DNA from: Cordylochernes scorpioides
Lineage: Eukaryota > Arthropoda > Arachnida > Pseudoscorpiones > Chernetidae
Assembly (NCBI GenBank): GCA_030710605.1
Contig: CP092863.1
Coordinates: 118,570,164 to 118,634,163 of the forward strand
Length of the DNA: 64,000 bases
Direction: 5' to 3'
Positions 11,101 to 26,100 of this stretch are shown here, one piece after another. Each line of letters opens with the position of its first letter. Positions within the stretch are counted from its first letter, which is position 1. The notes below the pieces were generated by a model. That model did not search any database. It was not told the origin of the DNA and saw only the letters and a list, made by a program, of their open reading frames with translations. Position numbers and translations under genes: made by a program.

Positions 11101-14100
11101 AGATAGAGAACATTGCTGCTGCTGTGATGGAGATGTATGGAGACATCTGAGACTCTTCTTTGGACACGACAACAACAACAATACAGTATACACACCCAAG
11201 ATAGAGAGCATTGCTGCTGCTGTGATGGAGATGTATGGAGACATCTGAGACTCTTCTTTGGACACGACAACAACAACAATACAGTATACACACCCAAGAT
11301 AGAGAACATTGCTGCTGCTGTGATAGAGATGTATGGAGACATCTGAGACTCTTCTTTGGACACGACAACAACAACAATACAGTATACACACCCAAGATAG
11401 AGAGCATTGCTGCTGCTGTGATGGAGATGTATGGAGACATCTGAGACTCTTCTTTGGACACGACAACAACAACAATACAGTATACACACCCAAGATAGAG
11501 AACATTGCTGCTGCTGTGATTCAGATGTATGGAGACATCTGAGACTCTTCTTTAGACACGACAACAACAACAATACAGTATACACACCCAAGATAGAGAA
11601 CATTGCTGCTGCTGTGATGGAGATGTATGGAGACATCTGAGACTCTTCTTTGGACACGACAACAACAACAATACAGTATACACACCCAAGATAGAGAGCA
11701 TTGCTGCTGCTGTGATGGAGATGTATGGAGACATCTGAGACTCTTCTTTGGACACGACAACAACAACAATACAGTATACACACCCAAGATAGAGAACATT
11801 GCTGCTGCTGTGATTCAGATGTATGGAGACATCTGAGACTCTTCTTTAGACACGACAACAACAACAATACAGTATACACACCCAAGATAGAGAACATTGC
11901 TGCTGCTGTGATGGAGATGTATGGAGACATCTGAGACTCTTCTTTGGACACGACAACAACAACAATACAGTATACACACCCAAGATAGAGAACATTGCTG
12001 CTGCTGTGATGGAGATGTATGGAGACATCTGAGACTCTTCTTTGGACACGACAACAACAACAATACAGTATACACACCCAAGATAGAGAGCATTGCTGCT
12101 GCTGTGATGAAGATGTATGGAGACATCTGAGACTCTTCTTTGGACACGACAACAACAACAATACAGTATACACACCCAAGATAGAGAACATTGCTGCTGC
12201 TGTGATGGAGATGTATGGAGACATCTGAGACTCTTCTTTGGACACGACAACAACAACAATACAGTATACACACCCAAGATAGAGAACATTGCTGCTGCTG
12301 TGATGGAGATGTATGGAGACATCTGAGACTCTTCTTTGGACACGACAACAACAACAATACAGTATACACACCCAAGATAGAGAACATTGCTGCTGCTGTG
12401 ATGGAGATGTATGGAGACATCAGAGACTCTTCTTTGGACACGACAACAACAACAATACAGTATACACACCCAAGATAGAGAGCATTGCTGCTGCTGTGAT
12501 GGAGATGTATGGAGACATCTGAGACTCTTCTTTGGACACGACAACAACAACAATACAGTATACACACCCAAGATAGAGAACATTGCTGCTGCTGTGATGG
12601 AGATGTATGGAGACATCTGAGACTCTTCTTTGGACACGACAACAACAACAATACAGTATACACACCCAAGATAGAGAACATTGCTGCTGCTGTGATGGAG
12701 ATGTATGGAGACATCTGAGACTCTTCTTTGGACACGACAACAACAACAATACAGTATACACACCCAAGATAGAGAACATTGCTGCTGCTGTGATGGAGAT
12801 GAATGGAGACATCTGAGACTCTTCTTTGGACACGACAACAACAACAATACAGTATACACACCCAAGATAGAGAGCATTGCTGCTGCTGTGATGGAGATGT
12901 ATGGAGACATCTGAGACTCTTCTTTGGACACGACAACAACAACAATACAGTATACACACCCAAGATAGAGAACATTGCTGCTGCTGTGATGGAGATGTAT
13001 GGAGACATCTGAGACTCTTCTTTGGACACGACAACAACAACAATACAGTATACACACCCAAGATAGAGAACATTGCTGCTGCTGTGATGGAGATGTATGG
13101 AGACATCTGAGACTCTTCTTTGGACACGACAACAACAACAATACAGTATACACACCCAAGATAGAGAACATTGCTGTGATAGAGATGTACGGAGACATCT
13201 GAGACTCTTCTTTGGACACGACAACAACAACAATACAGTATACACACCCAAGATAGAGAGCATTGCTGCTGCTGTGATGGAGATGTATGGAGACATCTGA
13301 GACTCTTCTTTGGACACGACAACAACAACAATACAGTATACACACCCAAGATAGAGAACATTGCTGCTGCTGTGATGGAGATGCATGGATACATATGAAA
13401 CTCTGGACACAACAACAACAACTAAATGGTTAACATGGTAATTTTGACAATGAAAAGTGTCTCAAACTTTCAGGCAATATAACCCCCTCTACAGGAGTAC
13501 AATAATGAAATGGAGTAACAGCTTTATTCAATAAAAATGAAAAGAAACATCTCCAGAAACCATTATTTAATTCATTTACAGGTGATTCACATCTATAATA
13601 CATCTTTTTGTTAAATATTTCATCAATAGGACTCTTAGGTAGTATAGTCATCCTTCTTCTTCCTTATCTCCACACTGGATGAAGTAGAATGCATCTGCCT
13701 TTGTCATTAAGACTGGGAACACTACTCAGTGGCAGGCCGACTTAGCTCCAAAAAAATAGCTACCTCTGACATGAGGAACAGACACCATGTGCAGCCGCTC
13801 CTAACATGGAGTACAAACGCTGCTCATCCTGTATTCCTGGATTAGGAGCCCTTACAGGGTACTATCAGCCGGGCCAGCTGAGCCCAGGTTTTTTTAGTGA
13901 GCTTGTTACTGCTCCCCCTCCTCCTTTTTCATCCGGGCTTGGGACCGGCAAAGGCGGAGTAGTCCTTCGGAGATAGTCATCCTGATTAAATAAAATACAG
14001 AATAAACAGTAAAACCCCTCTATAGCGAACCCCAATGGGACTGAACCTGTGGTTCACTATAGTCATGTTGTTGTTGTTTCTTATCCCCTTGTGTAAAGAT

Positions 14101-17100
14101 TACACGAATTCCACTATAGCCATAGTTCACTGTATTATAAAATAAAAAATACTCCAATGGCCCCCGATTCTTGCAAAAGTCCAACTCCACTAGCGAGTGC
14201 AAGTAACCAAACGGGGCTCTGGCACATTTGTAAGTGCAAAGTTGAACTGCTTGTGTAGACATGTGGTGCACTTACAGTAAAAGCAGTCGCCTACTTCTGC
14301 CCACCATGATTATCATGGCTTGTACTACGTGTAGTAGGGAAAATAAAAGAATAATATAATAAATCAGCAGACAAGACTAGAGATATAGTGTACTAGGGAT
14401 AAGCAAAAAAATATATTTTAAAAAAATAATAAAAATGGGGATTATTTCAGGTTTATTATATACGGAAAGGTTTTCTATATCCTCCAGGTTTTTTTTAACG
14501 TGGTTTTTATTGTACTTAAAAAGTTACAGAATAGATGGAACAATTTGGTTGAATGTGTGTTAGTGAAAACCCCGTCAGGTACTCCGTCCCGTTCCCTCCT
14601 CACAGCTCTCTCCACCCCTAGTACCTCATCCAACGGTGGATCCACGGAGCGGATGAGGCACTCCATCCCTCACCGCTTCCAGGAACAGCTCTGCATGAAG
14701 TCCTGCAAGTGTGGGGCTTGTCTGGACATCATTCACTTTGGCCGCTACTCAACCAAGTGCCGTGGTACACTTTCTTTCATACATAAACTCTTTCCAAATA
14801 CTATAAGGTACACAATTTGGATTATAAAACTACTAGGTAATATGGCCAAATCCAAATAAATAGTGTGTGATGTTTCGGTAACAGCACTGTTACCATCATC
14901 AGATTAAAGAATAAATGGGAAAAAATACCACAGCATGTTCTTAAATAGTGCTGATAAGGCACAATTTGGATTATAGATTATAAACACAAAGTAATAAGAC
15001 CAAATCTAAATAAATAGTGTTTGATGTTTCTGTAACAGTGTTGTTACCATCTTCAGACCAAAGTGCTGAAACAAAACAAACTTTTGTCTGAAGATGGTAA
15101 CAACGCTGTTACCGAAACATCACACACTATTTATTTATTTGGTCTTATTACCTTGTGTTTAAATATAACTGTAGTTATAAACTGTTTCCTTGCTGTACCA
15201 AAATCCCAGGGGTCAAACCTGGCTTCGGTGTGTCCAGAATGCGGACTGGTATGCCACCCCAAATGTTCCTCCCTCATAGCCGACACCTGCGGACTTCCCC
15301 CGGACTTGATCAATTACTTCAAGGATTCAATGAAGAAACCTAAGACTCAGGTCAAGACTCCGGACTCCCTGTCTTTGGCGTCTAGCTCAGCCACGGGACA
15401 GTCAAGTGAAGGTGGTCCTCTCATATCAGGCTGGCTCAAGATTCTAGTGTGAGTTGACTGCTACATGGTGGGAGTAACTTTAATGCTGTCTATATATGCT
15501 ATTATGGGGGGTCGGTGGAAGGATGGTCTAAACCGTTGGTTTTCAACCGCTACGACCCAGGTTCAATTCCCGCATTGGGCACTTTTTTTTTTTTTTTTTC
15601 TGATAAAAAAAATGCTCCAATGGCCCCTGATTCTTTCAAAAGTCCAACCCCACCAGCGAATGCAAGTAACCAAATGGGGCTCTGGAAAATTTGTAAGTGC
15701 AAAAGTCAAACTGCTTTTCACATGTATAGACATGTGATGCACTTACAGTAAAAGCAGCCGCTAACTACCCACCATATATATATATGTGCTATTATGGTTC
15801 CCAAAATTAGACTTCTGTGTGTTTGGTGTAATTCTGTTAGAATAGAAGCAGGGTGTTCTCTCAAAACACAAATACAAGGTAATAAGACCAAATAAATAAA
15901 TAGTGTGTGATGTTTCGGTAACAGCGTTGTTACCATCTTCGGACAAAAGTGCTGAATGAAAGTGTACCTCTCAAAACATAGTTTGATAAGGTACAATTTG
16001 GATTATAGATTAGAACTACAAGATAATAATACCAAGTATCCAAATAAATAAATAGTGTGTGACGTTTCGGTAACAACCGGTGTACTAAGGATATTTTTAA
16101 AAAAAGGTTTTAAACTTATAATCCAAATTAACCATTACTTTTTTCTCTGGTGATGGTAACAACTCTTTTATTACAAATCTCATCATACGCTATTTATTTA
16201 CTTAGATTTGGCCTTATTACCTTGTACCATTGCTGATATGATGTTTAATATGATGAAAACCTGCAGCTCCAGAACACATTCTGGCTTTTATTAGATGCAC
16301 TAAACCTTTGGGAAAAGACACTACTTATCACATCAAACAGATCGAGGAGTATGGATTCATGGCATTTATATAATATTTGCACAAGAAGATAAGAAACAAC
16401 AACAAAATATGTAAAAATCAAGGTCAGAGTTATGTAATAATGATGATTTGGCAAGAGTGTCTATTGCTTCAATGCCGCTCAGTCCTATGTGGAATTTGGA
16501 AGTTTACTTGTGTGTCTCTGTGAAGTCTGTACAAACTGTTGGTACTTCAAGGACAGATCAGGTGTAACAATGGTCTAAGATATGTAGTGCTGACAGGACT
16601 CCTGTGAAGTCTGTCCAAACTGTTGGTAATTCAAGGACACAGCAGGTGTAACAATGCTCTAAGATATGAAGTGCTGCAGGACTCCTGTGAAGTCTGTCCA
16701 AACTGTTGGTACTTCAAGGACAGAGCGGGTGTAACAATGCTCTAAGATATGTAGTGCTGACAGGACTCCTGTGAAGTCTGTCCAAACTGTTGGTACTTCA
16801 AGGACAGAGCGGGTGTAACAATGGTCTAAGATCTGTAGTGCTGACAGGACTCCTGTGAAGTCTGTCCAAACTGTTGGTACTTCAAGGACACAACAGGTGT
16901 AACAATGGTCTAAGATATGTAGTGCTGACAGGACTCCTGTGAAATCTGTTCAAACTGTTGGTACTTCAAGGACAGAGCGGGTGTAACAATGGTCTAAGAT
17001 ATGTAGTGCTGACAGGACTCCTGTGAAATCTGTCCAAACTGTTGGTACTTCAAGGACACAGCAGGTTTAACAATGGTCTAAGATATGTAGTGCTGACAGG

Positions 17101-20100
17101 ACTCCTGTGAAGTCTGTCCAAACTGTTGGTACTTCAAGGACACAGCAGGTGTAACAATGGTCTAAGATCTGTAGTGCTGACAGGACTCCTGTGAAGTCTG
17201 TCCAAACTGTTGGTACTTCAAGGACAGAGCGGGTGTAACAATGGTCTAAGATATGTAGTGCTGACAGGACTCCTTATGAAGTCTGTCCAAACTGTTGGTA
17301 ATTCAAGGACAGAGCAGGTGTAACAATGGTCTAAGATATGTAGTGCTGACAGGACTCCTCTGAAGTCTGTCCAAACTGTTGGTACTTCAAGGACAGAGCG
17401 GGTGTAACAATGTTCTAAGATATGTAGTGCTGACAGGACTCCTTATGAAGTCTGTCCAAACTGTTGGTACTTCAAGGACAGAGCAGGTGTAACAATGCTC
17501 TAAGATCTGTAGTGTTGACAGGACTCCTGTGAAGTCTGTCCAAACTGTTGGTACTTCAAGGACAGAGCGGGTGTAACAATGCTCTAAGATCTGTAGTGTT
17601 GACAGGACTCCTGTGAAGTCTGTCCAAACTGTTGGTACTTCAAGGACAGAGCGGGTGTAACAATGGTCTAAGATATGTAGTGCTGACAGGACTCCTTATG
17701 AAGTCTGTCCAAACTGTTGGTAATTCAAGGACAGAGCAGGTGTAACAATGGTCTAAGATATGTAGTGCTGACAGGACTCCTGTGAAATCTGTCCAAACTG
17801 TTTGTACTTCAAGGACAGAGCGGGTGTAACAATGGTCTAAGATATGTAGTGCTGACAGGACTCCTGTGAAGTCTGTCCAAACTGTTGGTACTTCAAGGAC
17901 ACAGCAGGTGTAACAATGGTCTAAGATATGTAGTGCTGACAGGACTCCTGTGAAATCTGTTCAAACTGTTGGTACTTCAAGGACAGAGCGGGTGTAACAA
18001 TGGTCTAAGATATGTAGTGCTGACAGGACTCCTGTGAAATCTGTCCAAACTGTTGGTACTTCAAGGACAGAGCGGGTGTAACAATGGTCTAAGATATGTA
18101 GTGCTGACAGGACTCCTGTGAAGTCTGTCCAAACTGTTGGTACTTCAAGGACACAGCAGGTTTAACAATGGTCTAAGATATGTAGTGTTGACAGGACTCC
18201 TGTGAAGTCTGTCCAAACTGTTGGTACTTCAAGGACACAGCAGGTGTAACAATGGTCTAAGATATGTAGTGCTGACAGGACTCCTGTGAAATCTGTTCAA
18301 ACTGTTGGTACTTCAAGGACAGAGCGGGTGTAACAATGGTCTAAGATATGTAGTGCTGACAGGACTCCTGTGAAATCTGTCCAAACTGTTGGTACTTCAA
18401 GGACACAGCAGGTTTAACAATGGTCTAAGATATGTAGTGCTGACAGGACTCCTGTGAAATCTGTCCAAACTGTTTGTACTTCAAGGACAGAGCGGGTGTA
18501 ACAATGGTCTAAGATATGTATTGCTGACAGGACTCCTGTGAAGTCTGTCCAAACTGTTGGTACTTCAAGGACACAGCAGGTGTAACAATGGTCTAAGATA
18601 TGTAGTGCTGACAGGACTCCTGTGAAATCTGTCCAAACTGTTTGTACTTCAAGGACAGAGCGGGTGTAACAATGGTCTAAGATATGTAGTGCTGACAGGA
18701 CTCCTGTGAAGTCTGTCCAAACTGTTGGTACTTCAAGGACACAGCAGGTGTAACAATGGTCTAAGATATGTAGTGCTGACAGGACTCCTGTGAAATCTGT
18801 TCAAACTGTTGGTACTTCAAGGACAGAGCGGGTGTAACAATGGTCTAAGATATGTAGTGCTGACAGGACTCCTGTGAAATCTGTCCAAACTGTTGGTACT
18901 TCAAGGACACAGCAGGTTTAACAATGGTCTAAGATATGTAGTGCTGACAGGACTCCTGTGAAGTCTGTCCAAACTGTTGGTACTTCAAGGACACAGCAGG
19001 TGTAACAATGGTCTAAGATCTGTAGTGCTGACAGGACTCTTGTGAAATCTGTCCAAACTGTTGGTACTTCAAGGACAGAGCAGGTGTAACAATGGTCTAA
19101 GACCTGTAGTGCTGACAGGACTCCTGTGAAATCTGTCCAAACTGTTGTTACTTCAAGGACAGAGCGGGTGTAACAATGCTCTAAGATCTGTAGTGTTGAC
19201 AGGACTCCTGTGAAGTCTGTCCAAACTGTTGGTACTTCAAGGACAGAGCGGGTGTAACAATGGTCTAAGATATGTAGTGCTGACAGGACTCCTGTGAAGT
19301 CTGTCCAAACTGTTGGTACTTCAAGGACACAGCAGGTGTAACAATGGTCTAAGATATGTAGTGCTGACAGGACTCCTGTGAAGTCTGTCCAAACTGTTGG
19401 TACTTCAAGGACAGAGCAGGTGTAACAATGCTCTAAGATATGTAGTTTTGACAGGACTCCTAAGAAGACGAAAGGCTTTTTTAGGACCACCTTTTCAATG
19501 TGTTCAAGATCTAGGCCAATAGCTTCCAGTTCAGTGTTAAGCACAGAACTTCAAAATTGGTTGGTAACCCAAATTCCCCTGTATTGGATTCTGTCCATGC
19601 TGATTTGTGTGGTAAAAACTCCAATTTACCTCTCTCTTAAGAACCTTTGTCTGTCTTGAGTCGAAATAAATTTGACATCCTCGAATGAAAGCTTACTCAC
19701 AGGAAAGGCCAAATATTATGCCTGTGCTTTTTTTTTTCATCAATGTCTCAAAAAAATGCACTCAAAATCAAATCATCGATCAAAAAAAATCCCAAGAATA
19801 ACTATCATAGAGCTATCAGAAGACTTGGATATCTCTTTTAGGAATATGCCAAACCATCATAAAGAATGATCTGCATCTTAAACGATCACCGGCTAAATTT
19901 GTCCCACATGTCTTAACGAATGAGCAGAAAGAGCATTGCAAAGAAACTTGCAAAAACCTGGTCAAAATGTTTAATTCTGATTCCCATTGGCTCAAATATG
20001 TTATCACGGGAGATGAAAACATGGGTGTATGGATATGATCCCGAGACTAAGAGGCAATTAAGCCAGCTGCTAGAGCCTGGAAAACCAAGATTCAAGAAAG

Positions 20101-23100
20101 CAAGGATGATCAATTCGATGCTTAAGTGTCTTATCACTTTCTTTTATGTAAAAGGATTAGTACACTATGAATTTGTGCCCGAGGGTCAGACCATTAATCA
20201 ACATTACTATCTTGATGTATTGCGATGATTGTCTGAAACGACTCGAAAAATGGCATCAGAAAAATTGGTTTTTGCATCATGACAACGCACGGCCACGGCT
20301 AAACCCAAAATTGCTTTACTACCCTAGCCACCCTAGTCTCCTGAGCTTGCTCCCAACAACTTTTTCTTTACCCTAAAATTAAAAAAGTCTTAAAAGGACA
20401 TCGATTTGATTCAATACCTGAAATGAAGGAGAATACGAAGAATATTTTGAAAAGCCTGAAAGATGAGGATTTTCAGAGGTGTTTTGATATCTGGAAAAAA
20501 AGATAGAACAAATGTATAGATAGTGACGGTGATTATTTTGAGAAATTTTAAATAGAACTTTATTATACTTTTGTATTTCTTTAAATGTTTAGCATTCCTG
20601 GATTGATCACACTATGTATAATTTTAATCAAGTAAAGTTGTGTGTGCAGCACCAAGAAGGGAGGGAAGAAGGCTTGGGAACAGAGGTTCCTCCGTGTAGA
20701 GGCCAACGCCACTCTGTACATCAGTACAACAGAGCAGGACGGGGAGACAGAGAAACTCTACCTGCAGCCAGTAGATGGGCAGGTGATGGTGCAGAGTGCA
20801 GTCTCTCCTGGCACCTCAGCACTGGCCGACACATCCCCACAGGAACTCCCTGACGTGTTCAAGCTGGAGTGGTTCGCCCTGGATCAGCCTTCATCCATCA
20901 AAGTCCTCTACATCATGGCTCCCTCGCTGGAGTCCAAGTTGGATTGGGTGGGCTGCTTGGAAGCCTTGACTCTTGCTCCGGACCTTGAAGAGGTATGTAG
21001 AGCTTGCCACAAAATTGATGAGTCCTCTCAAGCCATTGTAGATAGAAATAACAACAAAATCTACCCTACTTGTCCAAAATGTAGCTTGGCACCTGCAGCT
21101 CCAGAACAGCTGGAGGAGCATGAACTCATGGAATTTGTGTAATTTTTACACAAGGGGATAAGAAACAACAAACAACAGCTTCAGAATACATTTTGGCTTG
21201 CATTAGATGTATTAAACAGGACCTTTGGGAGATGCCTCTGCTTATCATCAAACAGCTCGAGGAGCATGGACTCATGGAATCTTTGCACAAGGGGATAAGA
21301 AACAACAACATAAAATAGATGGGAATATGATATCTCTTTTAAAGGATAGAGTTTAATGTGTATTAAGTAGCTTTAGATTATTATTCTCTTCTTGAAATTG
21401 AAATAATAATATGCTGTAGAAAACCTCTCTGTCTAAGGATATCTAGTTAAGCCAAAGTCTCCTTCTGGGGAGATGTCCTCTTGCCAGTGGATTGAGCACA
21501 TTTGGCCTTAGATAATACCTCTTCTTAAATTTAAATAATAATACAGTAGAACCTCTCTGTATAAGGGAGATGTCCTCTTGCCAGTGCTTTTTTTTTTCTT
21601 CTTCTTTAATTATTTTTAATGTTCTTTTTTTCTAAAATTTCTCTTATTTTTAATATTGATCTTCTAAATTCCACCCCCTCCTCATTTTGTTTTCTATTTT
21701 CCCCTTGTTGTTAGCAATCCATCAAGTCGAAATCAGTTTTTGGTGGCCATAAGAACAAATATTCTCCAATTTGATCTGAAATTCTGTCTATATATTTTTC
21801 TCAGTAGTTCTTGATACAGAAGTGGTTTGCCAATCCCTTCTTCCATCTATGCTGTTACCATCTTTCTGTATATACTCAATCTTATGAACACTTTGGCAAG
21901 TTTAGAGCAATTTGTACACAGATTTATATATCACTACATCGTGTAAATAATTAAAGATATATATATATGTAAATAATTCTGATATAGTACATTAGTCTGA
22001 TATACTTCGTGCTTCTGTAATAATAAAATAAAATTAAAAAATATATATATCTTATATATAAAAAAAAAAAAAGATATGATTTTTGTTGGAATAATTAATT
22101 TCAACATTTTACTCTTCTTTTATTTTTGTAGACCAATTGACCGCTATATATATAAATTATTTCTACCATTGTTGTGAAGACGCTCACCTTATTGTTTGTC
22201 CTCCTTGTGGAATGAATGTTTCAACGAAAACACGGATGTGCTATTATTACAAGAGCTCCCAGTTGCAAAGGGCAGTCTACCATCCATTCCAGTTCCCTCT
22301 GACAGAATCTGCCATGGCTCTATTGATGCAAACAAACTGGGAGCTGCGGTGATAATGGCAAATCCGAGCCTGAAGTTCATCCATTTGTCCCATTTGTCCT
22401 GTGTGAACTCTGTGTTTGTCCTGTGTGAAGTCAACAACTTGTCCATCCTCCTATGTTCTGTGTATCTTTCGCCATCATGTTGTGTTAGCGATCTTTTAGA
22501 TAGGATAGACATCTCTCTCAAATCTATTAATTATCACGAGGTAATTTTCTGCGGCGATTTAAATATTGAATCTTACAGATGGTCAGATAAAGCGCGGTTG
22601 CTTAGCTCAACCTGCACTAAAAGAGAAACTGTTGAGAATTTCCTTGATGCCAACCTGCTCCATGTGGTCAACGAGCACGGTACAATCACGTGGGAGGAAC
22701 GTAACTCGTCCTCTTCCATTGATGTGACCTGCTGTTCTGCTGGCCTCGTTGACAGGATCGCTGATTGGAACGCGATCAACCAGGCTTTATCTGATCATAA
22801 ACGCCTCGTTTTTAGCATCAATTTCGATCCCCCATCCAATAGCAATAATAATAAAGTCATTCCAAATAGCTTTAGCGAAGTAAACTTCAGCTTTGGCCGC
22901 GCCGACTGGGAATTTTTTTTTCACACTTTAAAAAAAAATTTTTCATCTAGAGTTTTTGTTAGATAGCGTGAGTGACACGCTTCAACTAGATAATGTTATT
23001 ACATTACTTAGTGACGAAGTGTTTCATTCATGCATACAGACCATTCCTTCCAAGCCAAATAAACCTGGCAAAATAAAAAATGCATCTTGGTGGAAACCGG

Positions 23101-26100
23101 AGTTTAATCCGCTCCAAAGGGCTACTTTGAAGGCCGAGCGTGCGTGGAGACGCGCCCGCGGAGCCGTCAGAGGTGTGTTAAAAGTCTTTCACAAAAAGCT
23201 TTATAACAGATTTCGTGCTACGATCAGAAAAGCTAAGCAGGAGGAGTGGAGAAGAATCTGTTCGCAGTGCGAAGTCAACCCTTGGGGCGGTATTTACCAA
23301 TTCATCAGAGGAAAGCACAAGAAAAAACCTCTCTCCTCCCTCTCGGTAGGCGCCGGCTTCACTGACAGTCAGCGGGACACCTTAGATCACGTATTACAGC
23401 ACTATTTCGGCCGAGTCCCGCCCGATTCCATGTTAGGGCATAGTAATTTACATAGAGCCTTGCAGTCAATTTCTGATAACGATCCCCCGTTCTCAGAAGT
23501 CGAGTTGCAGCTGGCCGCGGATAAGGTTCGCTTATCTTCTTCCCCAGGCAGTGATGGCATGCCACCTGTTCTTTGTGTTAAGTTAATTAAAAAATTCCGG
23601 CCGTTTTTTCTGAAAATTTTTAACAGGTGTCTTGTGACTGGCCACTTTCCAGCTCCCTGGAAATTGGGCGATGTAATTTTGATCCCCAAAAAAGGTGGTG
23701 AGGACTTTCTCGCGTCTCACAGGCCTATCACGATGCTGCCTAGTCTAGGTAAAATTCTCGAGCGTCTAATCCTGGCTAGGCTGTCGTGGAGGGCTGAGAG
23801 AATGTGTAAAGCCCAGCCAAACCAGTTCGGTTTCAGACCCTGTAAATCAACTATTGCCGCACTCTTAAAATTAAAAAATACCCTCTCCCGGTCGCTAGAC
23901 TTATTTAAATCTGCTATTCTTCTCTCTTTTGATGTCAAAGGTGCCTTTGATAATGTACTGCACTCCAGTATATTGCGGGCCCTGCGTAAAAGCGACTGTC
24001 CCAAGAACGTTCACGATTTAATTCGCTCGTTCTTGGCCCATCGCTCTGTCAGACTGTCTGTAAATGGATGCACTGTCACTAGACGCGTTTCCAAAGGTTG
24101 TCCACAAGGTTCAGTTCTCGGGCCCTTCCTCTGGAATATCGTCTTTGATGAATTGCTCACACTTGGGTACAAGAATAGTGTATTTCCACAGGCCTACGCA
24201 GACGACCTAGTTGTTGTGATCTCGGGATTGAGGCACGGTCAACTGTCTAAGGCACAACACGCCATCGATTTGATCTCTGACTGGTGTGGATTACATAAAC
24301 TTGAGCTCAGTGTGAGCAAATGCCAGGCTATGTTTGTGCAAAAACCTCTCGGGCGCATTAGGGTGCTGCGACGCGATCTGGTCAGCAATGGCCAGGTCGT
24401 TCAATGGTGCGACTCCATCAGGGTGCTTGGTGTGAGGTTCGACAACCGTTTGACTTTCCACGAGCACGTTGCTGAGGTCTGCTCCAAAGTCCGCGGCATG
24501 CTACCGCGCCTGTCAGCAGCCGCTAACTTCAACTTCGGTTTTGGATTCCGAGCCTTGAGAATGCTGTACTTGCAGGTTGTTATTCCCGTGGTGGCTTACG
24601 CCTCTCCAGTATGGTTTCCTAATCTTTTTGAACGCTCCAGAAAGCTCTTATTAAGCACGCAACGTTTTTTTCCTTATCTTAGCTTGTCGTGCTTTTAGAA
24701 CAACAAACAACTCCTCTCTTATCACCTTATCTCGTGTTCTCCCTCTTGACCTGGAAATTGATGTCAAAACGCAACTGTATCTTAAAAAATATGGTTACGT
24801 GGATGCTGAATTTCCGGTTGAACCTCCCCCATCTCCTCAACCTCTGCCTTATCCACCTTTCTTATTCCTTCCCAGCAATATTCCTGAACTACCACCCGAG
24901 GTCACCTACTATACAGACGGCTCCAAGACCAATGATGGAGTTGGCGCAGGTTTATATAGAGTGTGTGTGAATGACAACTTTCATGAATTGCGTGTCTGTT
25001 ATCCTTTGTCACGTTACTGTTCAGTTTTCCAAGCTGAAGCATTTGGTTTGATCAAAGCACTTGAGAACGCTTCGGAGCTCCCCATTGATACCACTGTTGA
25101 GGTTCTCCTGGACAATCTTTCGGTTGTGAACTCAGTCCTTAACTGCAGGACAGGCAACTTCCTGATTAACAGGGCTCTGCTGTTGATTTCACAACTGAAC
25201 CGCAATGGGAATAGATGTTCCATTCGCTGGATCAAAGGTCACAGCGGGATCGTCGGCAACGACGTTGCAGATGCGCTCGCGAAGTCTGGCGCTGGATCTG
25301 ACCTCCCGAGCTGCTACCGCCTCGCGCCGCTGTCGAAACTAGAATCCACAGCGCGCAAACTGGCGTGGGCGGCTTGGCAGAGCAGATTCAGCTCCACCAC
25401 TCGCCCCATCTGCACCCGCTTTGGCCTCACTCCAATGAGTCTTCTAGACAAAAAGTATGCGTTCATTGTTCCCAGCGTGCACGCTGTTGTAGGTTTGCTG
25501 TCCGGACACACTTGGACAGACAGCTTTTCCCACAAAATGGGATTTATTGACGATCCCACTTGTCCCTACTGCGACTCTGGGGCGGAGGAGACTCTTGAAC
25601 ATATTTTGCTCGAGTGTGACAGTCTCGATTCCCTTAGAACTCGCCTGCTATTTATCGCTGGAAAGGAACTTGGTCATACGCCAAGATCACTCCGCGACTT
25701 CATCCACAGTAAATCAACCTGGCATGCCTGCGTTGATTTTCTCCTGGCTAGTGACAGATTGAAACCACGGATCCGCGAGGAGGATTCAGAGGAGGCTTCT
25801 GACTCTGTTTCTTCCTAATCACGAGTTGGTACTGTTACCAGTTTCTGCGTGCATGCACTTGGTGCGTGTGAGGTCAAACTCTTTGGTCTGCCATTCTTAG
25901 GCGGACGGATTTCGACAGGGCCGTCTCTAGTTACCCAAGAGCTAGAGAGCTTGGCCGGAATTGGACGCCGCTCTCTGATTGGTCGACTAATCGCGCGACG
26001 TCACCGCTGGGTCATGTGGCTCGACGGCCGCTCATTTTCATTGGCTGGCCGCCGTGAATTTTTTAAATTTTAATTTAAATTTACCCATTTTTTGATTTGG

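Noticed and set aside
10821..13421. Minus-strand open frames of 516, 531, 499 and 333 codons, and many 69-codon plus-strand frames
   Set aside because: They are readings of the 98-bp tandem repeat, shifting frame with every unit; no unit-independent start, domain or codon bias.
18918..19544. 208-codon minus-strand ORF as a gene
   Set aside because: Most of it is the 84-bp satellite; other units carry indels that break the frame. Kept only as a finding.
22137..22352. 71-codon ORF at the start of the I-like LINE
   Set aside because: Out of frame with the endonuclease and crosses the target duplication boundary.
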